The notes beneath the pieces are model-generated. The model had not been told where the DNA came from. It worked only from the letters and a program-made list of their open reading frames with translations, and searched no databases. Shown here piece after piece: positions 1 through 11,200 of a stretch of 64,000 bases of DNA. Source of the stretch: Oceanicoccus sp. KOV_DT_Chl (GTDB taxonomy: Bacteria; Pseudomonadota; Gammaproteobacteria; Pseudomonadales; Dasaniaceae). The stretch's first letter is position 1. Every line of letters starts with the position of its first letter. The DNA is taken from assembly GCF_900120175.1 (NCBI RefSeq), contig NZ_FQLF01000002.1, positions 558,001-622,000 of the forward strand, read 5' to 3'. The position numbers and the translations under genes were made by a program.

Positions 1-50
1 CGAAGCCCCCTCGATTGACTCAACGCTATAGCCACCCTCATACTCATTAA
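1..50 (+). other. possible 3' tail of the upstream gene (lptC expected)
   Basis: Gammaproteobacterial lptA is normally preceded by lptC. Here the left edge leaves at most 50 bases. Two frames stay open for some codons: one ends in TAG at 29-31 (reading EAPSIDSTL) and one in TAA at 48-50. Neither is recognisable as LptC, so the frame cannot be chosen. The assignment is by position only. Confidence 0.15.
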
Positions 51-67
51 ACCAATAAGTAACCATT

Positions 68-700
68 ATGACCCAATTGATACTCCAACTTACCACACTA
101 AGCCTCATCGGCTTCCTAGTAAGCCTGCCGACTCAGGCCTTGCCAGAAGATAGCGGGCAGCCAATCAATATTGAAGCTGACCGTGCCAGTCAGACAACCA
201 AAAAGAATATTGAACTAACCGAGTACGTAGGGAACGTGCAGATTATTCAAGGCTCACTTAAAATAAATGGGGATCATATTATTATTCGCAGTGAAAACCG
301 TCAGGTAATATCAATGGAGGCAAAAGGCAACCCAGTGTTTTTTGAACAACAGTCTGATCCCACCAAACCACCAATGAAAGCTAACGCAAGCAAACTTGTC
401 TACCAGCTTAATAAAAATTTAGTAGTACTAAGCGGCAACGCCAGCATAAACCAAAATGGCAATATCGTTAGCGGGGAAAAAATCGAATACAATACGTCAT
501 CGGAACAGGTAAAAGCGAGAGGCAGCAAAAAAGAGTCTACCCGTGTGCGCATGGTGCTGGTGCCGGAGCCCAAACCAGACAATACTGATACGCCAACCAC
601 TACCGCTGTTGAGACTAAAGCAACGACTGAAGCCACAACCGCACCTGATTATAATCAAGCAACACACAAGGACACTGATGGCAGTTCTGAAGGCCAATAA
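68..700 (+). CDS. lptA: LPS export periplasmic bridge protein LptA
   Basis: LptA forms the periplasmic filament that carries lipopolysaccharide from LptC at the inner membrane to LptD/E at the outer membrane. The 210-residue product has a signal peptide of about 25 residues ending near TQA, followed by an OstA-like beta-jellyroll (about residues 30-155) with typical phrases such as [10 protein letters not shown] and GNASINQNG. The last 45 residues are a Thr/Pro/Ala/Glu-rich tail, probably disordered and longer than usual. The end overlaps lptB by 23 bases, the usual lptA-lptB arrangement, implying translational coupling. Identification rests on the domain pattern plus the lptB and rpoN neighbours. 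Confidence 0.93.
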   Translation: MTQLILQLTTLSLIGFLVSLPTQALPEDSGQPINIEADRASQTTKKNIELTEYVGNVQIIQGSLKINGDHIIIRSENRQVISMEAKGNPVFFEQQSDPTKPPMKANASKLVYQLNKNLVVLSGNASINQNGNIVSGEKIEYNTSSEQVKARGSKKESTRVRMVLVPEPKPDNTDTPTTTAVETKATTEATTAPDYNQATHKDTDGSSEGQ

Positions 701-1403
701 TCTCGCCAAAGCTTATAAGGGCAGACCGGTAGTCAAAGATGTATCCCTTGAAATTCGCAGCGGACAAGTGGTGGGGTTACTAGGACCCAATGGCGCCGGT
801 AAAACGACATGCTTTTATATGATCGTGGGTATTGTTAGCGCAGATAGCGGTAATGTAATGCTCAACCAAACAGATCTAACCGGCCTTTCCATGCACGGTC
901 GTGCGCGCGCTGGTCTTGGCTACCTCCCTCAGGAGGCCTCTATATTTCGCAAGTTATCAGTGGCCGATAACATTAGCGCTATCCTGGAAACCCGCAAAGA
1001 CCTCAATCGTCAGCAGCGCAAAGATAAACTGGAGAAACTACTACAGGAATTCCACATCACCCATATCCGCAATAGTCTGGGTATGGCTCTATCGGGCGGC
1101 GAGCGGCGACGAGTAGAGATTGCGCGGGCGCTGGCCACAGAGCCCTCCTTTGTGTTGCTGGACGAACCGTTTGCCGGGGTTGATCCAATCTCGGTGACGG
1201 ATATCAAGCAGATCATCAATCATCTTAAAGATATGGGTATTGGTGTCCTTATCACCGACCACAATGTACGCGAAACGCTGGATATTTGTGAGAAGGCCTA
1301 TATCGTCGGCGAGGGCTATATAATTGCCGAAGGTGATGCTCAAACGGTACTCAGCAACCAAAAAGTACGAGATATTTACCTCGGCCATCAATTTGTATTG
1401 TAA
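678..1403 (+). CDS. lptB: LPS export ABC transporter ATPase LptB
   Basis: LptB is the cytoplasmic ATPase of the LptB2FG complex, which extracts LPS from the inner membrane. The 241-residue protein has a Walker A loop GPNGAGKT (36-43), the Q-loop region YLPQEASIF, an ABC signature LSGGERRR, a Walker B segment [12 protein letters not shown] and the switch His in TDHNVRET. The open frame extends upstream to 543, but that part is the out-of-frame shadow of lptA. ATG 678 gives the standard family N-terminus [13 protein letters not shown]. It is complete and lies in the common lptA-lptB-rpoN order. Confidence 0.97.
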   Translation: MAVLKANNLAKAYKGRPVVKDVSLEIRSGQVVGLLGPNGAGKTTCFYMIVGIVSADSGNVMLNQTDLTGLSMHGRARAGLGYLPQEASIFRKLSVADNISAILETRKDLNRQQRKDKLEKLLQEFHITHIRNSLGMALSGGERRRVEIARALATEPSFVLLDEPFAGVDPISVTDIKQIINHLKDMGIGVLITDHNVRETLDICEKAYIVGEGYIIAEGDAQTVLSNQKVRDIYLGHQFVL

Positions 1404-1569
1404 AATTTGGGACTATTACGCAAAATCGGTATAAGGATTGCTTGTAGCAAAAACCATAGCTACACTGCCAGTAAGATTCGTTAAAACCCATATCTCTAAA
1501 TATTCAGTTAATAATCTAAAACTACTGAAAAAACAATGAGATATGCAGTATGGGTACACCCAACAGCCT

Positions 1570-3078
1570 ATGAAACAATCGCTACAGCTTAAAATTGGCC
1601 AACAGCTGACCATGACGCCTCAGCTGCAGCAGGCCATCAAGTTATTACAACTTTCCACGCTTGATCTGCAACAAGAGATCCAACAGGCGCTCGAAAGCAA
1701 CCCGATGCTGGATGCCAACGAAGAGCTTGAACCAGAGACCGTTAGGGACGCGAACACAGAAGCCAACGAACTGGTCGACTTCAGCCAAAGCACTGAAACC
1801 AAATCCAGTAGTAATGAAGACTCGGAGGGTCCTGCCGCTGATAGCGAATGGCAGGACAGTATTCCTGAGGAGCTGCCTGTAGATACCCAATGGGATGACG
1901 TCTACCAGTCCAGCAGCCCCGTCAGCAGCCAATCCTCAAGTGATAGTGGCGACTACGATTTCGACTCCCGCAACAGCGTCACAGAGTCCCTTCAGGACCA
2001 CCTCCAGTGGCAATTTAATTTAACCCGCATGTCAGACACTGATCGCGATATAGGCATAGCCATTATTGATGCCATCGATGAAAACGGCAGGCTCACGCAA
2101 ACACCTGACGAACTTCACAGCAGCCTGGTGAAAGATAATGCCGAAATAGAGCTGGATGAAGTCATAGCAGTGCTACATTGTATCCAGCAATTCGACCCTC
2201 CAGGTGTGGGTGCCGTGGATTTGCAAGAATGCCTGATGATTCAGCTCAAGCAACTGTCTAGTGATACCCCGTGGCTAAAGGAAGCCAAGCAAATTATCGA
2301 CCGCCACTTATCTTTATTGGGTAACCGCGACTATGCACAACTGATGCGCCGTACCAAGCTCAAAGAGCCTCAACTCAAAGAGGTATTGGCACTTATTCAA
2401 AGCCTCACACCCAACCCGGGCGAGATTATTACGTCGGACAAAACTGAATACGTGGTACCCGATGTCTATGTCAAAAAAATTAAAGATCGCTGGGTGGTAG
2501 AACTGAATCCGGACATAGCGCCCAAATTACGGATTAACTCGGATTACGCCGCGTTAGTAAAAAGGGCCGACAACAGCGATGACAACAATTATTTACGCGA
2601 CAACTTACAAGAAGCACGCTGGTTTTTGAAAAGCCTGCAAAGCCGCAATGAAACCTTAATGAAAGTAGCTACCAAAATTGTAGAACACCAACGTGGCTTT
2701 CTGGATTACGGTGAAGAAGCGATGAAACCACTGGTGCTGCACGATATTGCCGAAGCGGTTGAAATGCATGAATCCACTATTTCCCGCGTGACAACCCAAA
2801 AGTACATGCACACCCCCAGGGGCATTTTCGAGCTAAAGTATTTTTTCTCCAGCCATGTCAATACCGAGTCTGGTGGAGAATGTTCATCCACAGCTATCCG
2901 CGCCCTGATCAAGAAACTGGTCGCTGATGAAAACCCGAAGAAACCGCTCAGCGATAGTAAAATTACTTTAGTATTAGGCGATCAAGGTATTCAGGTCGCC
3001 CGACGGACTATTGCCAAATACCGGGAGTCATTGATGATACCGCCTCCAATGAACGGAAGCGCTTGGTATAACATTTAA
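1570..3078 (+). CDS. rpoN: RNA polymerase sigma-54 factor RpoN
   Basis: Sigma-54 directs RNA polymerase to -24/-12 (GG/GC) promoters and needs an AAA+ activator. The glutamine-rich region I starts [20 protein letters not shown], followed by an acidic region II (about 60-125), the core-binding domain and the C-terminal RpoN box, seen here as [10 protein letters not shown] near the end. The length of 502 residues matches the family. The frame is open from ATG 1543, but homologues begin at MKQ/MKP, so 1570 is preferred although neither start has a strong Shine-Dalgarno. About 165 bases separate it from lptB, leaving room for its own promoter. Confidence 0.96.
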   Translation: MKQSLQLKIGQQLTMTPQLQQAIKLLQLSTLDLQQEIQQALESNPMLDANEELEPETVRDANTEANELVDFSQSTETKSSSNEDSEGPAADSEWQDSIPEELPVDTQWDDVYQSSSPVSSQSSSDSGDYDFDSRNSVTESLQDHLQWQFNLTRMSDTDRDIGIAIIDAIDENGRLTQTPDELHSSLVKDNAEIELDEVIAVLHCIQQFDPPGVGAVDLQECLMIQLKQLSSDTPWLKEAKQIIDRHLSLLGNRDYAQLMRRTKLKEPQLKEVLALIQSLTPNPGEIITSDKTEYVVPDVYVKKIKDRWVVELNPDIAPKLRINSDYAALVKRADNSDDNNYLRDNLQEARWFLKSLQSRNETLMKVATKIVEHQRGFLDYGEEAMKPLVLHDIAEAVEMHESTISRVTTQKYMHTPRGIFELKYFFSSHVNTESGGECSSTAIRALIKKLVADENPKKPLSDSKITLVLGDQGIQVARRTIAKYRESLMIPPPMNGSAWYNI

Positions 3079-3227
3079 CCAGCACCCCGCTCTTGGCCAG
3101 CACCAGTCAGTCATATCTTTGCTATAGTGAATGTAAGAAGAAAAAATTAATACCGATAAGCCTTTTTTGACTCGACAGCTAGGTACTCAAAGGAGTACCT
3201 TTATTAGCACAACTAGAGGAGCAGCTT

Positions 3228-3536
3228 ATGCAAATTAATGTTAGCGGACACCACGTAGAAGTCACCCCCGCACTGCGCGAATATGTAAATACTAAACTCT
3301 CTAAATTACAGCGACATTTCGATAACATAACCAACACTGATGTAACTCTTACCGTAGATAAGCTAGTACAAAAAGCTGAGGCCTCTGTCCATGTTGCTGG
3401 CGCAGATTTATTTGCCGCCAGTGAGTCTGAAGATATGTATGCAGCAATCGACAATCTCACTGACAAACTAGATCGCCAGCTACTCAAACACAAAGAAAAA
3501 AACATCAATAGAAAACAAGGTGCAGCATTCCGCTAA
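3228..3536 (+). CDS. hpf: ribosome hibernation promoting factor (short HPF)
   Basis: The short form of HPF binds the 30S decoding centre and promotes 100S ribosome dimers in stationary phase. The 102-residue product begins MQINVSGHHVEVTPALREYV and keeps the S30AE fold, including the DMYAAIDNLTDKLDRQL helix that contacts 16S rRNA. It lacks the long-form C-terminal dimerisation domain. GAGGAG lies about 7 bases before the ATG. It sits between rpoN and ptsN, the standard order in Gammaproteobacteria. Confidence 0.95.
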   Translation: MQINVSGHHVEVTPALREYVNTKLSKLQRHFDNITNTDVTLTVDKLVQKAEASVHVAGADLFAASESEDMYAAIDNLTDKLDRQLLKHKEKNINRKQGAAFR

Positions 3537-3588
3537 CGCTGCGGATAACGCGCCTATTCAACCTAAATAAGTACCGCAGTAATCAAAC

Positions 3589-4037
3589 ATGCAATTAAAT
3601 TCCATCCTAAGCCCCGGTCGCACCCTTTGTGGTGTACCGGGCAGTAGTAAAAAACGCGTTTTGGAAAATATCGCTCAGGTCATTAGCGAAGACATCCCAA
3701 CATTAAATCCGGATCAGTTATTCGACCACCTCATCGCCAGAGAGCGCCTGGGCAGTACGGCCTTGGCCATGGAATTGCCATCCCCCACTGCCGCATCCCC
3801 AATTGCGATCAAATACTTGGCACACTGATTAAACTTGAACAAGCAGTAGACTTCGACTCTATCGACAGCAATCCTGTCGATTTACTATTCGTGCTACTGG
3901 TTCCTGAACAAGCGCATGACGAGCACCTTAAAGTCCTCGCCAAAATAGCCGAAATGTTTAATGACGAGGGCTTCTGTCAACAGTTACGTGAAGCTGACAA
4001 TAGCGAAGCACTTTATGCCCTGGCCGCTACCCACTAG
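3589..4037 (+). CDS. ptsN: nitrogen-PTS EIIA component PtsN (one-base frameshift)
   Basis: EIIA-Ntr is the terminal phosphoacceptor of the regulatory nitrogen PTS, which controls potassium and nitrogen homeostasis. As given, the frame closes at 3828 after 79 residues. From about 3760 the next frame continues with the conserved active-site segment GHGIAIPHCR and runs to TAG 4035-4037. Adding one base at ACGGCC (3757-3762) restores LGSTGLGHG and a 149-residue protein with the phosphorylated His at about position 67. Everything else is conserved, so a missing base in the assembly is more likely than a real pseudogene. It is flanked by hpf and rapZ as usual. Confidence 0.9.
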
Positions 4038-4134
4038 CCAAAAGAAATCATTGCCAAACCAAACAGTCATTTGATAGCTTAACCACTTAGAAAACCCTAT
4101 AGTTCGCGACCGATTTATAGATCAAGGTAAATCC

Positions 4135-5001
4135 ATGAAACTGGTTATCATTAGTGGCCGCTCGGGCTCGGGCAAAAGCACCGCCCTCAACTTGCTTGAG
4201 GACGAAGGCTTTTATTGCATTGATAACCTGCCAGTAGTATTAATTCCACAAGTAGTGAGCTACATGCAGGATAGCACCGCCCGCGAACACAATCAGGTTG
4301 CCATCTGCGTTGATGCGCGCAATGCCAGCCAGGATTTATCCCAACTCGTCGCGCTACTACAAAACAAACCCGACAATCTGGACATGGAACTGCTGTTTCT
4401 GGATGCTGACAACGAGCGCTTAATAAAACGCTTCAGCGAAACTCGCAGGCGGCATCCACTCAGTAATAAGCATACGGCTCTGACTGAAGCTATTATCAAT
4501 GAGCGCAAAATATTAGAACCCATTGCGAATATCGCCACCTTGACCATTGATACCAGCAGTATGAACTTGCATGAACTGCGCACCTTAATCAAGACCAGAG
4601 TATTGGAAAAATCCGGCTCTGGAATATCGATCTTATTTCAGTCCTTTGGCTTTAAACAGGGCATTCCCGTCGACGCAGATATGGTTTATGACATCCGTAT
4701 CCTACCCAACCCACACTGGGACCCAAATCTGCGCGCCTTGACCGGGCAGAATCAACCGGTGATTGATTTTCTCGCCCAGCAAGCAGAAGTAAACGAGATG
4801 TTCAGCGACATTCAACAATACCTGCACAAATGGCTGCCGCTGTTTGAACACAACAACCGCAGCTACATAACCGTGGCGATTGGTTGCACCGGCGGTCAAC
4901 ATCGCTCAGTATACATGGCTGAACGCCTGGGCAAGCACTTCGCGGCATCATACGAGAATGTGCAAGTTCGCCATCGCGAATTACACCGGCAAAAAATATA
5001 A
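4135..5001 (+). CDS. rapZ: RNase adapter / nucleotide-binding protein RapZ
   Basis: RapZ guides RNase E to the GlmZ small RNA in enteric bacteria and so controls amino-sugar synthesis; in other groups it is known mainly as a conserved P-loop partner of the nitrogen PTS. The 288-residue product has a Walker A loop GRSGSGKS (8-15), a central segment with FSETRRRHPL, and the C-terminal RNA-binding domain signature GCTGGQHRSVYMAE followed by a conserved HRE. It lies between ptsN and ptsO, as in Pseudomonas and relatives. Whether a GlmZ-like RNA exists here cannot be judged. Confidence 0.95.
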   Translation: MKLVIISGRSGSGKSTALNLLEDEGFYCIDNLPVVLIPQVVSYMQDSTAREHNQVAICVDARNASQDLSQLVALLQNKPDNLDMELLFLDADNERLIKRFSETRRRHPLSNKHTALTEAIINERKILEPIANIATLTIDTSSMNLHELRTLIKTRVLEKSGSGISILFQSFGFKQGIPVDADMVYDIRILPNPHWDPNLRALTGQNQPVIDFLAQQAEVNEMFSDIQQYLHKWLPLFEHNNRSYITVAIGCTGGQHRSVYMAERLGKHFAASYENVQVRHRELHRQKI

Positions 5002-5023
5002 CAACAATTATATTAATAAACCT

Positions 5024-5293
5024 ATGATCACCAGCAAAATTACGATTATCAACAAACTAGGCCTGCATGCCCGAGCCGCCTCCAAGTTTGTCAGCACCGC
5101 CTCGGCTTTTGGCTGCGATATCAAAGCGGGTAAAGATGGCAAGCTGGTTGACGGCAAAAGCATAATGTCGGTAATGATGCTGGCTGCAAGCAAGGGCACC
5201 GAACTGGACTTACAATGCGACGGTAGTGATGAAGCAAGAGCGATGAACGCACTCACCGAATTAATCAATAATCGCTTTGAAGAAGCCGAATAA
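5024..5293 (+). CDS. ptsO: phosphocarrier protein NPr (HPr-like)
   Basis: NPr passes phosphate from EI-Ntr (PtsP) to PtsN. The 89-residue protein has the HPr active-site His15 in GLHARAASKF and the regulatory-position Ser46 in GKSIMSVMML. The open frame can be extended upstream to 4880 inside rapZ, but that extension is out-of-frame rapZ sequence; ATG 5024 gives the family N-terminus. It starts 22 bases after rapZ, consistent with co-transcription. Confidence 0.94.
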   Translation: MITSKITIINKLGLHARAASKFVSTASAFGCDIKAGKDGKLVDGKSIMSVMMLAASKGTELDLQCDGSDEARAMNALTELINNRFEEAE

Positions 5294-5443
5294 AGAAATC
5301 CTCCTAGCAATTACACCAAATCTGTTATTTCTTGTATTGTTGTCTAAGCCGCTTTTCTGGATAATTGGCGGGCATCACCTAAACTGCCATTAGCACTTTT
5401 CTTCGCCGCTGTTAGCACCGGCAATTTCTCGGAATCAACATCA

Positions 5444-6802
5444 ATGCCAGCCACCGCTGACAACAATCAACAGCTCGCGCACTTGGACGATTTAGTTCAA
5501 GCGCTTGAGAACGGCACGTCAATTCAGGTGTTGCGCATGCTTAACGGCTTGCCACCACCTGATGTCGCACACGTTATTGAATCATCGCCACCAAAAACCA
5601 GAGCGGTCATTTGGCGGCTGATTGATATTGAACGCGAGAGTGAAATATTCCCCTACCTAAGTGACGAAATCCAAAGCCAGTTCCTCAGGAATATGGATAC
5701 AGAAGAAGTCGCAACGATTACCGGCGGCTTGGAACCTGATGATATAGCCGATATTTTGCAGCAATTGCCTGACAGAGTATTGCGTGAAGTTTTACAGTTA
5801 ATGGACCAGCAAGATCGACAGCGGGTAGAGCACGTACTGGCTTACCCTGAAGACACTGCTGGCGGTATGATGAATACCGATGCTATTACCGTGCGTCCGG
5901 AAACACCGATGGACGTGGTACTGCGCTATTTACGCTGGCATGAAGAATTGCCGGAAATGACTGACAACTTAATCGTTGTGAATCGGCGCGACCAATATAT
6001 CGGCCTGCTCTCGTTACGTAAAATTCTGGTTTCTGACCCCTCGGTAACCGTCAGGGAAATTATGGATACCGAACTGGACCCCATTCCTGCAACCATGGAC
6101 GATGGTCAAGTTGCACAATTATTTGAGCGCAATGACTGGGTGTCTGCGCCAGTTGTTGACGCTAATGGTAAATTATTAGGCCGTATCACCATCGATGATG
6201 TCGTAGATGTTATCCGGGAAGATGCCGACCACTCACTTATGAGTATGGCCGGCCTGGATGAAGACGAAGATACCTTCGCCCCGATCTTAAAAACTGCCCC
6301 ACGCAGAGCAATATGGCTTGGTATTAATTTACTCACTGCATTCTTAGCTTCAGCGGTGATTAACGTCTTTGAAGGCACGATTGAAAAAGTAGTAGCACTA
6401 GCGATATTAATGCCGATTGTAGCCAGCATGGGTGGTATCGCCGGCACCCAAACTTTAACGGTTGTTATACGTGGTATGGCGTTAGGCCAAATAGGTAGCA
6501 ACAACACCGGCTGGCTTATCAGCAAGGAATTAATGGTAGGCGCCATCAACGGCTTAGCCTGGTCGTTAGTCGTCGCCTTTGCAGCCGCCATGTGGTTTGA
6601 TGACTCTATGCTGGGTGTCATTATTGCTAGCGCGATGATTATTAACTTAATCACCGCGGCATTCGCCGGAGCGATAATTCCACTGGCATTGCGGAAAATG
6701 AAAATTGATCCTGCTTTAGCCGGGGGCGTAGTACTGACCACCGTAACTGACGTAGTTGGCTTTATGTCCTTTCTGGGATTGGCCACCTGGTTTTATATGT
6801 AG
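5444..6802 (+). CDS. mgtE: MgtE-family magnesium transporter
   Basis: MgtE is a Mg2+-gated channel in the inner membrane. The 452-residue protein has the N-terminal superhelical MgtE-N domain (about 20-130, with RNMDTEEVATI and EDTAGGMMNTD), two CBS domains (about 135-260, with LGRITIDDVVDVI) and five membrane helices (about 290-452) including the conserved MPIVASMGGIAGTQT segment of the pore. ATG 5444 gives a normal length. The 150-base leader shows no M-box-like riboswitch that I can recognise. It follows ptsO on the same strand. Confidence 0.95.
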   Translation: MPATADNNQQLAHLDDLVQALENGTSIQVLRMLNGLPPPDVAHVIESSPPKTRAVIWRLIDIERESEIFPYLSDEIQSQFLRNMDTEEVATITGGLEPDDIADILQQLPDRVLREVLQLMDQQDRQRVEHVLAYPEDTAGGMMNTDAITVRPETPMDVVLRYLRWHEELPEMTDNLIVVNRRDQYIGLLSLRKILVSDPSVTVREIMDTELDPIPATMDDGQVAQLFERNDWVSAPVVDANGKLLGRITIDDVVDVIREDADHSLMSMAGLDEDEDTFAPILKTAPRRAIWLGINLLTAFLASAVINVFEGTIEKVVALAILMPIVASMGGIAGTQTLTVVIRGMALGQIGSNNTGWLISKELMVGAINGLAWSLVVAFAAAMWFDDSMLGVIIASAMIINLITAAFAGAIIPLALRKMKIDPALAGGVVLTTVTDVVGFMSFLGLATWFYM

Positions 6803-6813
6803 CGTAGAAAATT

Positions 6814-7338
6814 ATGAAAAACAAAGATAAAGACCCGTTTGCTGAACCAGAAGAAATTATCTACGTCAGCAGAACTGAAATGAAAAATGACATGCTCAAA
6901 TTACAAGAGCTGGGCGAAAATATTGTCAAACTGAGTAATGGGCAGCTGGCCACTATTCCACTTGATGACCCCATACTTGCAGAAGCGATTCACACCGCTC
7001 GCAGAATCAAACACAAAGAAGGTCTACGCCGGCAGATGCAGTACATCGGCAAACTCATGCGCAAAACTGATACCGAGGCGATGAGTGCTGCTTACCAAAA
7101 ACTATTAGATGGGCGCAAAGAAGATGCCAAAGCATTTCACCAACTGGAACAGTGGCGCGACCAATTAATTGAAAATGGCCCCAATGCGGTTGAAGAAGTG
7201 ATGGCCAAATTCCCACAAGCCGAACGCCAGCATCTGCGTCAATTAGTAATACAAGCCAATAAAGAAAAAACCAATAATAAGCCGCCCGCTGCTGCGCGCA
7301 AATTATTTCGCTATTTGCGCGAATTAGCGGATATATGA
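6814..7338 (+). CDS. darP: ribosome-associated protein DarP (YjgA/UPF0307)
   Basis: DarP is a late 50S subunit assembly factor that binds near the peptidyl-transferase centre. The 174-residue, highly charged protein begins MKNKDKDPFAEPEEIIYVSR and contains the family phrases MKNDMLKLQELGE, RRIKHKEGLRRQMQYIGKLMR and a C-terminal KLFRYLREL helix. The length is typical. It starts 11 bases after mgtE and is probably read through from it. Confidence 0.93.
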   Translation: MKNKDKDPFAEPEEIIYVSRTEMKNDMLKLQELGENIVKLSNGQLATIPLDDPILAEAIHTARRIKHKEGLRRQMQYIGKLMRKTDTEAMSAAYQKLLDGRKEDAKAFHQLEQWRDQLIENGPNAVEEVMAKFPQAERQHLRQLVIQANKEKTNNKPPAAARKLFRYLRELADI

Positions 7339-7398
7339 CAACAGAATTGAAGCGCGCGGCAGCTTAAAAAAACTGAGCTACTACTAGTCACCAGACTA

Positions 7399-8247
7399 TT
7401 AATTTTTAACTACATTAAAGCGCTGCTGTTGATGAATAGGCATTGCCCGCCGCCACTCAGATAACGCCTCTAAATTAATATCCGCCGCAACATAGCCCTC
7501 ACCCATAGCCATATCCGCTAACACTGTACCCCAGCCATCGATAATCACCGAGCCACCCGAGGTACTGCGTTTGGCACTATGTTCACCGCCTTGATTGGCA
7601 CCAATGACATAACACTGGTTTTCAATCGCCCGCGCCCTTAACAGCGTCAACCAATGGGCTTGCCCGGTCAGTAAGGTAAAAGCTGCGGGTACCGCTATAA
7701 TATCCACTGATTGTGCAAACATCGCACGATAAAACTCAGGAAAACGCAGGTCATAACAGACTGACAAGCCCAGCCGCCCGAAAGGGGTATCGACAACCAC
7801 GACTTGATCACCAAATAAAAAAGTATCCGACTCCCGATAACTACCCTGTTGATCCGCCACATCGACATCGAATAAATGCATTTTATTGTAGCGGGCAACT
7901 TCTTGCCCCTGTGTATTAAAAACCAAACTTGCTGAATAGACTTTATTATTATCCCGATCATCATTGGCCTTACCATCAGCCATGGGGATGCTACCAGCAA
8001 CAATCCAGATCCCCAGATCTTTAGCAAGTGCAGCAATAAAAGGCCTAACAACAGCAGCGTTTGATACTTCCTGAACACCCAGGCTGTACTGCCCTTTGGC
8101 GCTGAACATTGCAAAGGTTTCTGGCAACACCACTAACCCGGCCCCAGCTTGCGCAGCACTGGTTACCAGCCGTTTCACCGCTGCTAAATTTAAGTTTAAA
8201 TTATTTCCACTCACCATCTGAATGGCGGCGACACGAGAATTTTTCAC
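7399..8247 (-). CDS. carbon-nitrogen hydrolase (Nit1-like, deaminated glutathione amidase type)
   Basis: This is a nitrilase-superfamily amidase, closest in style to NitA/Nit1 enzymes that hydrolyse deaminated glutathione, a metabolite-repair role. The 282-residue protein has the Glu-Lys-Cys triad: Glu in LVVLPETFAMF, Lys in RYNKMHLFD and Cys in GLSVCYDLRFPEFYRA. The start is GTG 8247, with AGGAA just upstream. It lies at the end of the mre-rng-yhdP operon, where such a gene is commonly found beside yhdP and tldD. The substrate is inferred from context and family. Confidence 0.9.
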   Translation of the reverse strand: MKNSRVAAIQMVSGNNLNLNLAAVKRLVTSAAQAGAGLVVLPETFAMFSAKGQYSLGVQEVSNAAVVRPFIAALAKDLGIWIVAGSIPMADGKANDDRDNNKVYSASLVFNTQGQEVARYNKMHLFDVDVADQQGSYRESDTFLFGDQVVVVDTPFGRLGLSVCYDLRFPEFYRAMFAQSVDIIAVPAAFTLLTGQAHWLTLLRARAIENQCYVIGANQGGEHSAKRSTSGGSVIIDGWGTVLADMAMGEGYVAADINLEALSEWRRAMPIHQQQRFNVVKN

Positions 8248-8279
8248 TTTCTGTTCCTACTCTTTAATCGTTTCAATTA

Positions 8280-11200
8280 CTAGGGTAGTACATCTCCAGC
8301 GCTGGCCTCACTGTTAACCTCACTATCCGCATTTTCTGCCGCCTTTTCTGCCGCTTTATCTGCCGCTTTTTTTGCAGCCTGTGCATGAAAGGATTTACTA
8401 TCGTCAAATACCCGCTTAAAGGTTAACGCCGGATCATTCCAGTCACCTTTTACGCTATAAACGGCACTGGAAAATCGATCCACCTGCTTTTCAAATATTT
8501 TACTCGCCACATACACACCCGCCGCCGTCGGCAAGCCACCCGCCAAAGCTGCAATCCAAGGTAGATTGCTAGCCACGGGTAAAGTGACTGATAAATCCAT
8601 ATCCAACTGCTTTGCCAACATATCCGCATCGCCACGCAACGCAAAACTACTTGAAGGACTTTTGATTACAAGGTCATCAACAATAACTAACCGGGAATCT
8701 TCCAAAATTGCCTCACCCTCAATCTGATCAAAGGCAATTCCCTTATTAGAGACATCCGAAAAATCCAACTGCAAACGTCGCAAGATATTAGTAAAGTTAA
8801 CAATGCCCACTACTTTTAATGTCCCTGAAGCAGTCCCGGAGGCCTTCAAAAATCGACCGTCCTTAAGTTGAAGATAAATAGAACCCTCAGAATGATTAAG
8901 ACTCCATTCATTCGGAGCGCCAGGCCAGGTAAAATCCACTGAAAGCTGACCTCGTTTTGACTCTACAACTCGCTCATAACTCCACTGTTCCAATGAGTCT
9001 CCAATGTTGGCAAACTCCAATAATCCGGAAAAGCGAGTTTGCTGGCCAGTTTCTGTGGACATCCACTCCATCGTTGCTGGATTATCCGGCGAAATTTTTA
9101 GACCGCGTATATCCATCGACAAATTATTTATTAATAACTGTTCTTCACTACCACGAATATTCCCAGCAATACTGCCGTAATCCTGCTCTCCAAAACTGAG
9201 CTGTTCAATATCCAAGTCCAAATTTAGCGCACTAAATTTTTGTGGCTGCATTGCAGCCTCGCTCGTTTCATCATCAGTTACTGCAGCTGCCACAGCCGTC
9301 GCTTCAGTCGTTTTCTCTGGCTCTATTTCATTTTCTTCTAAACCAGGCAACTTCAAACGCTGCAAGTTTGCCCTCAATGGCAAACTTGCATCATCAGCAA
9401 TAACTAACTCGCCCGCCAGCACTTCATTTTCAACGGCCAGCCACCAGGTATCTGATTGACGAATAGCATTGATTATCGAGCTTTCAAACTGCAATTCAAA
9501 ACCATCAAATTGTGCGACAGAAAAATCGCGTACCTTTACTGACATCACTGACTCTTCCGGCAACTCAATCCGAGTTTCTGCCAATGCCTTGTCAGCATCC
9601 AAATAACGATTAAATACTGGCTGCCACTGATCATAATTCATATTATCAATCGCGCCCACGACTGTTAGAAAGCCCTCTTCGTGTTGTAAACTCTGAGCTT
9701 CACCCAATACAACAACGCCGCTGGTTACGCCATCATCAGCAATAATTAATTGCAACTCCGCTGTCTCTGCCAGCTTCATTGTTAGTAAAGACGGCAACTG
9801 ACCTATCGGCAATTCTAACAAAAACGGTAAAGCACTCTCTGCCGTTTTAGCATACGGGGCGGGTAAATCTATAGCAACACCAGCTAAATCAGATTGTATG
9901 GTAAACAAACTATCACCACCTTCAGGTGCCACTCTGACCTGTGCGTTAAAGTCTGCCACACCACTGGTAAAGCTTACTGCCGCTTGCTGACTCCAGCTCT
10001 GCACATCACGCATATCTACACTACTGTTAATATCAACCACCACTACATTCCCGTCATTTTGAGCAACTTGCAACTGTACTGGCTTTTCAAAAAAACGCGC
10101 AGTAATGCCCACTGCCGAAATACCTTTTCCGGTGTTGTAATTCAAACGACCATTCAGATGATCAAATTTAACGCGATAATCAGGAATGGATAATGTCGAA
10201 GCGGATAAATCAACTGCCACATCAATCACTGGCTGTTCATCAGTGCCTGCAAGAGGAATATCAAGCTTTATAGCTGCATCCGCTTTACCAGCCAATTCCC
10301 AGCTATTAAATGCTCCACCTACAAAATTATTGATCATACTCTCATTGACAATACGCAAGGCGTCTCGACTATCACCTACTGCTTGCGCAGCTACCGTCAA
10401 CCATAAATCCTGCTCTTCGCGAGTACTCACATGCACTTCAGCACTCGCCACATCCAGTCCGAAAATATTAGCCTTTCTTCCTAAAACATCGACATCAGCG
10501 TCATCAATCACCACCACCCCATCAATTGCCGTTAATCCAGGCCAATCAGGATGATAATCTAACTCCGCATCAGCGACGTTGAAGTACAGCTGCACAGTTC
10601 GATTACCCGTATCACCCTTACGCAAGGAACCGCGGTATAAGAAAGCGCCATCGATAACCTGGCCTGCGGTGATACTAGTTGCCAACCACCGCCGAAAGTC
10701 TTCGCTTAATATGTACGGAATATAACGATCACGGTAAGCGGCAGGAGTATCACGAAGACCAATTGTTAGATCCATGGTAGGCGGCAACTCATCATCCGCC
10801 TCAGTTGGTAAATCCAAATCCAACAATGCCGTGACGGGGCCGTGCTCGGTTGAAATATTCAACGGACCGCTATCAACAAATACACGGTTATTTTCCAGTC
10901 GCCATTGCAACCTACCAGTGGCTGACTCAAACGGGAGCGGCTGCTCATAGACTAAAGGGAACGCCATTGACAACTGTTGACTATCAAGCTCCACAACACC
11001 GCCAATATCACCATTATCAATAGCCACCTCTACATAACCACTGACATTGCTGGCACCCGGGCGCCCTTCCAGGGAGCCAAGCCTATATTGAGCAAATTCG
11101 CCTGTACTTGAAATTTTTCAGCAAGTTTTTTCTCTGTGGGTTTAACTTGCCGCAACACTTTTCTGCTATTTTCTTTAACTGCAACTGCAGTTTCCATACG

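Noticed and set aside
4880-5023. Long N-terminal extension of ptsO
   Set aside because: The extension is out-of-frame rapZ sequence and absent from the NPr family; ATG 5024 is normal.
5294-5443. Magnesium riboswitch upstream of mgtE
   Set aside because: No M-box-like pairing or conserved boxes could be recognised by eye.
9894-10554. Two open frames on the plus strand inside yhdP
   Set aside because: They are antisense shadows of a long, well-supported coding gene.
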